In this document: piece by piece, positions 1-7,941 of the stretch
Numbering within the stretch: the first letter of the stretch is position 1
Layout of the letters: each line of letters opens with the position of its first letter
Program-made: the position numbers and the translations under genes
Notes under the pieces: generated by a model
The model's database searches: none
Seen by the model: only the letters and a program-made list of their open reading frames with translations
What the model was told of the DNA's origin: nothing
Origin: an uncultured Bacilli bacterium
GTDB lineage: Bacteria > Bacillota_I > Bacilli_A > RF39 > UBA660
Assembly: GCA_947589195.1 (NCBI GenBank)
Contig: CANPZX010000009.1
Location: 1-34,169, forward strand
Direction: 5' to 3'
Length of the DNA stretch: 34,169 nucleotides

Positions 1-13
1 TTATCATTTTATT

Positions 14-63
14 ATAGCGACATTTTCACTAATTATTCATTTTTTAAATAGCGACATTTTCAC
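14..63. repeat. Two direct copies of atagcgacattttcac (14-29 and 48-63), possibly the terminal repeats of an IS truncated by the window edge
   Basis: 16-bp exact direct repeat, period 34 bp, at the extreme left edge in non-coding DNA. Confidence 0.5.
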
Positions 64-208
64 AAATTTTTCACACATAAAATAATTAGAAAGTAATCAA
101 AATTTAACAAATAAAAGAATTTAGATTATAATTAATTTTTTTGCTTAAAAAAAATGTTAAAAAATAATTTCTTATTTTCTAACATCATATCCTAAATTTA
201 AAATTTTA

Positions 209-937
209 TTAAGGTTGTAGATTTGCTTCTAGTGTTATTGTAAATTCTTTACCTTGCTCGGTATTTTGATTATCTGATGTATTATTAAAATAGTCAACTA
301 CAACATAATAAGTATCATCAGTACTTCCACCAACATCTTCTATTAAAATTGTCACATCTTCAGAGTTATCTTTTGTATTAAACGTTCCAGAGTAACCAGT
401 TTCTTCGATTTTACCAGATTTTATGGAATCAGCAAAATCTTTATTATTACTATTATATTGTGTAACATCACTACCGGCTGTACAGGTACCTTCATAATAA
501 TATTTAACCCCACCACTCGATTCATCTGTTAATTCTTTTTTTACGTTATCACAAGAAACTGCTTCTGAATTTGAAGTCGATGATTTATAAACAGCATATT
601 TAATATTTGAACCAAATTCTGCAGGAATATTTGGCTTTAATGTCAAAACTAAATCAACTGTTTTACAATCATCTCCACTGTCAGTACAAGTTCCTTTAAC
701 TGTTACTTCTTTTAAAAATTTATACCCAGGATAAATGTCTACTCCTGAAGTTTCAATTTTATCTCCATAATTAAATGTAACTGTTGGTAAAACGGCTGCT
801 TTAGCACTTACAGTATTATATTCTTCATTTTGTGGTTTAAATGTCGCCGTGAAATATGCGAATGTAGCTCCTACTACTGCAACTAATAATGTTGCAATTG
901 CGATAACTGTTAACAATATGGTATTTTTTCTTTCCAT
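209..937 (-). CDS. Secreted TasA/camelysin-like protein with SipW-type signal peptide
   Basis: N-terminus MERKNTILLTVIAIATLLVAVVGATFAYFTA; start at 937 has AAGGAGG upstream (cctcctt 947-953), so the track's 964 start is probably too long. Confidence 0.6.
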   Translation of the reverse strand: MERKNTILLTVIAIATLLVAVVGATFAYFTATFKPQNEEYNTVSAKAAVLPTVTFNYGDKIETSGVDIYPGYKFLKEVTVKGTCTDSGDDCKTVDLVLTLKPNIPAEFGSNIKYAVYKSSTSNSEAVSCDNVKKELTDESSGGVKYYYEGTCTAGSDVTQYNSNNKDFADSIKSGKIEETGYSGTFNTKDNSEDVTILIEDVGGSTDDTYYVVVDYFNNTSDNQNTEQGKEFTITLEANLQP

Positions 938-1135
938 TTTATATATCCTCCTTACTATAATCATGTTATCAAATTAGTTTGAGTTATGCAAGTATATTTT
1001 GTCATTTTTTTAACCTTTAATTTATAATTTAACCTAGATTATACCTAGTATTTTTTAATATTTAAAATTTTTTTATAAATTTAACTTTATAGATGTTAAG
1101 TATACATGATACAATACCTCTAAGGAGTTGATTGT

Positions 1136-2674
1136 ATGAAAGAAAAAAAATCCGAATTAGATTATAAGTATGCTTTTAACAAAGTATTTACTGGATCATA
1201 TTTAATTTATAATCTAGGCAATGAATTGATTAATTTTATAAAAACCGATAAAGGTAATAATGAATTTTGTAATAAAAGATTAGTATATCTAAATCCATAT
1301 GGAAATCGTAGTGATAAAGCCGCGAATGAAACACAATATGTTTTACATATTATGGAATCAACCTACGATAATAAAAATTATTATGAATTAGTTGCCATCT
1401 CAAAAATATCAGAGAAAAATATCTATTATAATAGACATAATATAGCTATAGAAAGAGCTAACTATCGAAATAAAGGATTAAACTTTGAAGATCTTTTTAT
1501 CGGTGATATTTTTAATGATTCTAAAGCTCATTTATGTAGTTTCCTAGCTGAAGAACTTTTAGGGCCTAAAGAAAATACTCACATTTTATTTAAAGGAAAT
1601 GTAGATAAAAAAGATATAAAAAATACTATTATAAAAAATGGTACAAATAATATCTTAATTATTAATATTGAAAGCAATCTTTCCGGAAGTAGAAATTTAT
1701 GTTATTCAAGAAAAAATGATTTAAATATTTTAGATGAACTAATATCAAAAAAATATTTAGAAAGTAAAGATGATACAATTAATCTTAAAAAAATAAATGA
1801 TGAACAATGCTTAGCGGTTATATGTGATAGAACAAATCTTGAAGATTCAATGTCCAATCAAATTGCTTACTTTTTAAGTAGAAATGAAGATATATTAAAA
1901 ACTTTTATTGATTTATTAAATAGCAAAAATAAAGATATTAAAATTAAATGGCCAAATAAAGGAAATTTTAAAATAATCAGAGAACATAATAAAATTGATA
2001 TTTTATTAGAAAGTGATACAGATATTATAGTAATTGAAAATAAGATAGATTCTAGTATTATTGTCTACAATAAAAATGATAAAAACAAAAATAAAAGGCC
2101 AAAATACGAAGATCATATCTTGTATAAAGATGAAAACAATCACTTACTTACAAATAAGGAACGAAAAAAATTTTTTGAATCAAGTAAAGAAACTTTCTCT
2201 CAGCTAAGTAAATATTATAAATATATAATGGAAGATTATGAGATTTCAAATGAATATAAAGATAAAACTGTTAAAGATATCAAAAATGAATTATCAACAT
2301 TTAAACCAAAATCAACCAAAAAAGAAGATCTAATTAATGAATTAAAAGAAAAAACAGATTTTATCGAAAAACATAATATAAAGCAAAAACATTTCTTTAT
2401 ACTTAAACCTGAATATAATTCTATAAATGAAGATGAATTAAAAAATTATTATAATGGAAAAAAATATAAAATTATTACTTATACTGAATTATATGAGGCA
2501 TTACGTAATAGAAAGCCCTATAAACAAGAAAATGAATCAAAATTTTTGTATGATCAATTTATCCAAAGTCTTGAATATGTAAAATCTTCCCAAGCAGAAC
2601 AAATGCGTAAAACTGCATATATACGACTTAAACAAAGAATAAATGAATTAAAGAAAGATAATTTTAACAATTAG
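1136..2674 (+). CDS. PD-(D/E)XK nuclease family protein with a SAP-like segment
   Basis: Motif IDILLESDTDIIVIENKI (D...ExK); later segment KTVKDIKNELSTFKPKSTKKEDLINELKEK resembles SAP; aaggag upstream of ATG. Confidence 0.6.
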   Translation: MKEKKSELDYKYAFNKVFTGSYLIYNLGNELINFIKTDKGNNEFCNKRLVYLNPYGNRSDKAANETQYVLHIMESTYDNKNYYELVAISKISEKNIYYNRHNIAIERANYRNKGLNFEDLFIGDIFNDSKAHLCSFLAEELLGPKENTHILFKGNVDKKDIKNTIIKNGTNNILIINIESNLSGSRNLCYSRKNDLNILDELISKKYLESKDDTINLKKINDEQCLAVICDRTNLEDSMSNQIAYFLSRNEDILKTFIDLLNSKNKDIKIKWPNKGNFKIIREHNKIDILLESDTDIIVIENKIDSSIIVYNKNDKNKNKRPKYEDHILYKDENNHLLTNKERKKFFESSKETFSQLSKYYKYIMEDYEISNEYKDKTVKDIKNELSTFKPKSTKKEDLINELKEKTDFIEKHNIKQKHFFILKPEYNSINEDELKNYYNGKKYKIITYTELYEALRNRKPYKQENESKFLYDQFIQSLEYVKSSQAEQMRKTAYIRLKQRINELKKDNFNN

Positions 2675-2931
2675 AAACAAAGAGTTAAGAAGCTACTTAT
2701 AAATCTAGTTTAGGTATGATTAATAAATATTATATAAAGAATTATAACTGGCTTCTTTCCACCTAGATAATATCTTTTATAATAATATACAAAAAACATG
2801 AGAAATATAAAAATAATAATAATTTTAAAAGTATCCGATAAATTTAAAATATAATTGACCTAAAATTATAAAAATGTTATAATTAACCACGTGAAATAAA
2901 TCTTAATTCACGCATATAATAAAGTAAATAT

Positions 2932-3005
2932 GGGTCTATAGCCAAGTGGTAAGGCGTGGGACTGCAACTCCCTGATCGTTGGTTCAAATCCGACTAGGCC
3001 CTCCA
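2932..3005 (+). tRNA. tRNA-Cys (GCA)
   Basis: Acceptor gggtcta/taggccc, loop ctGCAac, T-arm ggttcaaatcc, encoded CCA. Confidence 0.93.
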
Positions 3006-3097
3006 AAATTGTTTATAACTTGCTTAAATGATGTTATGTACTTAGTACCGGAACATTCAATATCGTGTTATTAATTGTAGCCTAATAAATTTTGACT

Positions 3098-3125
3098 CCA
3101 CCTAAATCATCACTGATTTAGGTGG
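3098..3125 (+). terminator. Hairpin after tRNA-Cys
   Basis: ccacctaaatcatcactgatttaggtgg followed by attactttta. Confidence 0.6.
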
Positions 3126-3266
3126 ATTACTTTTATATAGAGTTAAAAAATATTTCTTGTTTATCCTTATTAAATGTTCTAATAATAATTATAATTTGAG
3201 AACAAATGAACAAATTAAAAATTTTTATTGCTTTTTTGTTAATCATTTGATATTATTTTAATGCAC

Positions 3267-3341
3267 GCAGGTGTAGTACAATGGTTAGTATACGACCTTG
3301 CCAAGGTTGAGATGGCGGTTCGATCCCGCTCACTTGCTCCA
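3267..3341 (+). tRNA. tRNA-Gly (GCC)
   Basis: Acceptor gcaggtg/cacttgc, loop ttGCCaa, T-arm cggttcgatcccg, encoded CCA. Confidence 0.93.
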
Positions 3342-3385
3342 TTTGGTATTTTAGTCGAACTTTTTAGTTCGATTTTTTTGTTGCC
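3336..3385 (+). repeat. Candidate attL: tRNA-Gly 3' end plus terminator hairpin (partner 7845-7893)
   Basis: gctccatttggtatttta[g/a]tcgaactttttagttcg...gttgcc occurs at both positions. Confidence 0.75.
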
Positions 3386-3413
3386 GAAAAGTTGCTAAAA
3401 AGTTGGCGAATAA

Positions 3414-3462
3414 ATTGATAAAATAATTTTCTATAATTTGAAAAAGTATAGTGAACGAAAAG
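3414..3462 (+). repeat. 49-bp direct repeat copy A (partner 6221-6269)
   Basis: attgataaaataatttt[c/t]tataatttgaaaaagtata[g/a]tgaacgaaaag, 47/49 identical; partial third copy from 3484. Confidence 0.85.
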
Positions 3463-3501
3463 TGAACGAAAAGTGACCGAATAAATTGATAAAATAATTG
3501 T

Positions 3502-4048
3502 GATAAAGTACGAATTGAAAAAGTATTTGGTAATGAATATTCAAAATATAGAATAAATGAACGACTATATTTATCAAGACAAATTGTATTTAAACCTATG
3601 TCACATAAATCTATATTTGAAGAGTATTCTAAAACTAACAAGGTTCATAAAGGTATTTATGGCTTATATTTATACTATTATTATTTACTAGAATATTTCC
3701 AAAGAATCATCCAAAACAATATCTTCCTTATTCTATAAGGCAAGAAATAAAAAAGTTAGATTTATGGCTACTAATAAAATTGAAACAAAAGAAGATTTAG
3801 ACACGTTTTCTAAAAATAATTATGAAGAATATAGAAATCTTTGGAAAAGATACCATAGAATAAACTCTGCAGAAAAACAATCTGAAATACTTTCTGAAAT
3901 AAATGATATTCAACCTAAAATAAAAGAACTTCATAAATATAATAATTATTGTAAAAATATTAAAAAACAATCTGAATCTATACAAGAAAATCTTAATAAT
4001 TTTGATAAGAATATACAAAAAGAAAAAGACAATTCTAGAATTCTCTAG
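3502..4048 (+). pseudogene. C-terminal remnant of a mobilization relaxase, spread over three frames
   Basis: Successive frames read ...GIYGLYLYYYYLLE / IFPKNHPKQYLPYSIRQEIKKLDLW / NKIETKEDLDTFSKNNYEEYRNLWKRYHRINS..., which resembles the C-terminus of Firmicutes IME relaxases. Confidence 0.6.
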
Positions 4049-4063
4049 CTAGATTGTCTTTTT
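4023..4063. terminator. Bidirectional terminator between relaxase remnant and restriction gene
   Basis: aaaaagacaattctagaattctctagctagattgtctttttt. Confidence 0.7.
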
Positions 4064-4066
4064 TGA

Positions 4067-4906
4067 TTATTTATTATCTATATCAGAAAAATAAAGTTGT
4101 TTAATTCTTTCTAACGAGTCTTTAATGTATTGACAACTAATTTTATATTGATCAAATACAATATTAAATCCCTCATCATCGTTACATACAAAATTCCAAT
4201 AATTATAGCCGATAAGTAACTCTTCTTCTGAAAAATATTGTTGGACTCTTTCTTGTTTCCATTCGTTACCTTCACCAAATTTGTTATAAGCAGTTCCTAA
4301 AAATATACTGATTTCTTCATCTGTTCCAATAATTTTATTTTTTAACAAAAAATATTCTTGTAGTAATTCTGTTTTTTCAGCTTTAGATTTTTTGTTATCT
4401 AAATCTCCTCCTGCTTTTAATTCTATAATATAATGTTCCTTCTTCTCTGGATTATAAAAGTAATTATCAGTTTCATGATTTTTCATATAACTTTCAACAT
4501 TGCTAGGTTTTACCCATGTAAAAGAGGCATAATCATTAACTGTTGGTTTAACATGTTTATCATATTCAGCAAGCAAATAATCAATATGTTGACTTTGTTG
4601 CGGTAAAAGATAAGAATCTATTCTTCCACGCACTTCGTATGACAACTTAGCAATAGAATTTCCAATATTTTCTAAAACTTTTCCAAAACTTGAATCAAAA
4701 GAGCGTACAAAAGCAGAATAAAACATAAATTCCTTGCCCAATTCTGCCATAAAAACGTTATTCTTCTTTGAATTAATTACACCATTTGGATCATTGACTT
4801 CCAAAGTATATCTTGCTTCAAAACCTTCAGCAAAACTTTTAATGTTGGAATCTACAATAATTTTAATTGCTTCAATTTTTTGCTTTCTTATAATATCATT
4901 ATTCAT
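4067..4906 (-). CDS. Type II restriction endonuclease, TdeIII-like
   Basis: Next to and overlapping an adenine MTase (TAATG); KEHYIIELKAGGDLDNKKSKAEKTELLQEYFLLKNK is a PD-(D/E)XK-like core recalled from TdeIII-family enzymes. Confidence 0.65.
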   Translation of the reverse strand: MNNDIIRKQKIEAIKIIVDSNIKSFAEGFEARYTLEVNDPNGVINSKKNNVFMAELGKEFMFYSAFVRSFDSSFGKVLENIGNSIAKLSYEVRGRIDSYLLPQQSQHIDYLLAEYDKHVKPTVNDYASFTWVKPSNVESYMKNHETDNYFYNPEKKEHYIIELKAGGDLDNKKSKAEKTELLQEYFLLKNKIIGTDEEISIFLGTAYNKFGEGNEWKQERVQQYFSEEELLIGYNYWNFVCNDDEGFNIVFDQYKISCQYIKDSLERIKQLYFSDIDNK

Positions 4907-6045
4907 TATTTTCCCCCCATTTCATAATTTGTTATTATAAGATGTTCAACATCTTTGTTATTTCTATTTTGAAAACTAACTATATATTTTTTATCAAAAG
5001 ATTTAATGTAAAAACCACTATTATTATATAAATTGTAAATAAAATCTGTATTTTTGATTATTAACATAAACTTTGCTTTAGTATTTTTTAAAAAATTTGA
5101 TAATCTTATCTGATCATTTTTATTAAAGTCATTTTTTGCATAAGTAGAAAATTCAGTATCATAAGGTGGATCTAAAAAAATGAAATCATTTTCCGTCAAA
5201 TTTATAGTATCACAAAAATTTTCAAAATCCATATTATAAATTTTAGTTTTATTCATATACTTTTTTATATTATCTGAACTTATATAATCGATTTTTTTAT
5301 TAAAATCTTTTCTATTATAACTTATTCCACCATAAGGAACATTAAATTTTCCTTGTTTATTATATCTAAACATTGAGGCATAACAATATTCTCTTATAAA
5401 ATAGAACATTGCTGAAGCAAATTCTTGTGATATATTTAGTTCATTTCTATTATTATATAAATATCTAAAATGCATATAAAATGCACTTTTTAACGATGCT
5501 TCCATATTTTCAAGTATATTATTATCCGTAAGATTTCCTTTATTTTTAGATATTTTACACATACGTCTTATCTTTGATAATAAATTTTTCTGAATTTCAT
5601 GTATAAAATTATCAATTCTTATATTAAAATGATTAGTTAAAACCCCATTGAATTCTTCTGAATGAGATATTACGAATTCACAAATTTTATCATTATATTT
5701 TATTTTTAAATTGTTATCTTCAACTATTTCATTACAATAATTTTTATATAAATCAAGTAATTCTTTTGAATTATTTTCTATTACTTTTTCTAACAAAGAC
5801 CAATTATGAAATAATTCATTAAGTTTTAATAAAAATTCTTTATTTCCACTTTTAATAAAATTGTATAAATTAATTAACTCGTCACATTTATCATTTATAA
5901 TAGAATTAGGTTTGTTTAAAGCAAAATATACTGCTCCACCGCCTACAAATGGTTCAATATAACGTTCAAATTTTTTGGGCAAATTTTCTAATATTATAGG
6001 CAATTCTTTTTCTTTACCACCTGCCCATTTTATGAATGGCTTCAT
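4906..6045 (-). CDS. DNA adenine N6-methyltransferase, Dam/DpnM class
   Basis: [30 protein letters not shown] and [13 protein letters not shown] motifs; start at 6045 preceded by gaggtg. Confidence 0.85.
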   Translation of the reverse strand: MKPFIKWAGGKEKELPIILENLPKKFERYIEPFVGGGAVYFALNKPNSIINDKCDELINLYNFIKSGNKEFLLKLNELFHNWSLLEKVIENNSKELLDLYKNYCNEIVEDNNLKIKYNDKICEFVISHSEEFNGVLTNHFNIRIDNFIHEIQKNLLSKIRRMCKISKNKGNLTDNNILENMEASLKSAFYMHFRYLYNNRNELNISQEFASAMFYFIREYCYASMFRYNKQGKFNVPYGGISYNRKDFNKKIDYISSDNIKKYMNKTKIYNMDFENFCDTINLTENDFIFLDPPYDTEFSTYAKNDFNKNDQIRLSNFLKNTKAKFMLIIKNTDFIYNLYNNSGFYIKSFDKKYIVSFQNRNNKDVEHLIITNYEMGGK

Positions 6046-6220
6046 TTTTAACACCTCAATTCTATCAATATAATTATACATTTTAATTTAACATTAAGCA
6101 ATGCTTTCAAGTCATATAAAATAATTTATTGTTACAGTTTTGTGACTAGCACATAAAATTATGTTAATCTACACATAATTTCATGCAAAAATGATATATG
6201 GTTGAAAAGTGGTCAAATGC

Positions 6221-6269
6221 ATTGATAAAATAATTTTTTATAATTTGAAAAAGTATAATGAACGAAAAG
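6221..6269 (+). repeat. 49-bp direct repeat copy B (partner 3414-3462)
   Basis: 47/49 identity to copy A by direct comparison. Confidence 0.85.
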
Positions 6270-6452
6270 CGTTGAAATTCAAAGTAGCCCAAATAAACCG
6301 GCTGACAAGGGTCTAAAGTGGTGTATATTTAAGACACGGTTCTTCATCTTATTCAAGCATCTAATGAAATAACAAAAAAATGATATTTGAACATACTGAT
6401 AAAGATATACAAAAGGGAAAAAACAATGGTCCATCACTATAAAATGATAATG

Positions 6453-6629
6453 CTAATATAAAAATTCTTTATCATTAGCATAATCAAAAGCAAAAATTGC
6501 TTGTAATATAGTAGTTTTACCTGATTAATTTGTCCCAATTAATGGAACAAGTTTATTTTTGTTTATATTCATTTCTATTGGCCCTTCAATAGCTCTATAA
6601 TTTTTAATTATAAATTTATTATATTTCAT
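6453..6629 (-). pseudogene. Truncated AAA/OLD-like ATPase with a nonsense codon in Walker A
   Basis: Reads MKYNKFIIKNYRAIEGPIEMNINKNKLVPLIGTN*SGKTTILQAIFAFDYANDKEFLY*; ATG at 6629 overlaps the end of the DUF1016 gene. Confidence 0.75.
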
Positions 6630-7638
6630 CTACCTCCAATCTTTTTTCTATATATTCAATACTTGGTAATGTATTTTCTAAAAACTCAGGTATTTCAGAT
6701 AATATTTTATATTCACTTACGCCAATAGGTTTATTTATATCTTTCAAAGCTAATTCTGCAGTTACTTTCTTTTTATCTTTGCAAAGTAATATCCCAAACG
6801 TTGGGTTATCATTTTCATCTTTAACATATTTATCTACAGCGCTTAAATAAAAATTCAATTTACCAGCATATTCTGGTTTAAACTCAGTTGTCTTTAATTC
6901 TATAACTACATAACTTTTAACTTTCAAATTATAAAACAATAAATCAATATAATAATCTTCATTTTCTATTTCTAAATGATATTGTCTTCCCACAAACGCA
7001 AATCCGTTACCTAGCTCTAATAATAACTTGGTGATATTAGCAGTTAATTCTCTTTCAATATCAAGTTCTTTAATATCTTTATCAGCATTTATAAAATCAA
7101 AAATATAAGGATCTTTTAGTAATTCTTTAGCTTGTTCATTATTAGGTGTTGGTAAAGTTTCATCAAAATTAGTAGTTTTATTTTCTAAAAGAGCTTGCCT
7201 TTCATATAATTTGAGAGAAATCTGATGAGTTAATATAGAAACAGACCAGCCATTTTCAATTGATTTTTTTGCATACCACATTCTAATTTCCTTATCTTTA
7301 ATTTTATCTAATAATACTTGATTATGGTTCCAAGATAATTTTGCAAGGACTCCTTGCAAAAATTCATCATTATCAAATTCACTAGCAAATTTTTGCATAT
7401 ATCTTAAATTTCTTGCTGACATACCTTTAATTGTAGGAAACTCCATTTTTAAATCTTTTGCTAAAGTATCAATAAAAGATGATCTCCATCTATTATTTTC
7501 AATTAATTTTAAACCGATATTATATTACATTAAAATTAAATCTTTATTAGCATTTTCAACTATTTTATTCCTAGTTGTTATTAGAGTCCTTTTAATATCA
7601 TTTAGTACTTCAAAATATCTATCATTACTATCTAACAT
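6619..7638 (-). pseudogene. DUF1016 (YhcG-like) PD-(D/E)XK nuclease interrupted by a single in-frame TAA
   Basis: The 275-aa track ORF extends upstream in frame as MLDSNDRYFEVLNDIKRTLITTRNKIVENANKDLILM*YNIGLKLIENNRWRSSFIDTLAKDLK; GGAGGT precedes ATG 7638; stop at 7525-7527. Confidence 0.85.
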
Positions 7639-7844
7639 ACTGACCTCCTTCACCAGTTTTTGTTGATATAATCATACTATAAATATCAATAAATTCCTAT
7701 ATTGCCATTGAATTTTTATTAGATATTTATCTATTTTTGGTGAGTTTCTTAATAAATCTTGATTTATGTATAAAAATAGATATAATCTGTTTAACGAGTG
7801 AGGGATATTTTTTTGATAAAAGGTTTAAAACCCTCTTATCATTC

Positions 7845-7893
7845 GCTCCATTTGGTATTTTAATCGAACTTTTTAGTTCGTATTTTTGTTGCC
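7845..7893 (+). repeat. Candidate attR (partner 3336-3385)
   Basis: gctccatttggtattttaatcgaactttttagttcgtatttttgttgcc. Confidence 0.75.
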
Positions 7894-7941
7894 AAATAAT
7901 TATTAATACTATAAAAAATGGCCTATTTTTTAAGCCTTTTT

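Noticed and set aside
3208-3252. Hydrophobic 14-aa ORF MNKLKIFIAFLLII near tRNA-Gly as a toxin remnant
   Set aside because: Weak SD, very short, AT-rich chance expected.
3351-3641. Minus-strand 96-aa ORF
   Set aside because: Antisense to the att-like repeat and relaxase remnant; low-complexity hydrophobic translation, no SD.
3797-4018. Minus-strand 73-aa ORF
   Set aside because: Antisense shadow of the AT-rich relaxase fragment.
6330-6440. Possible plus-strand peptide HLIQASNEITKK/MIFEHTDKDIQKGKNNGPSL
   Set aside because: Looks like a frameshifted protein end, but too short and no family recognised; not supportable without a search.
6525-7527. TAA recoding as sense codon
   Set aside because: Many normal genes in the window end in TAA, and the two internal TAAs replace different residues (Tyr and Glu), so independent nonsense mutations are simpler.
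7829-7850. A second tRNA at attR
   Set aside because: Only the last bases of the tRNA-Gly (gctcca) are present; no cloverleaf can be built.
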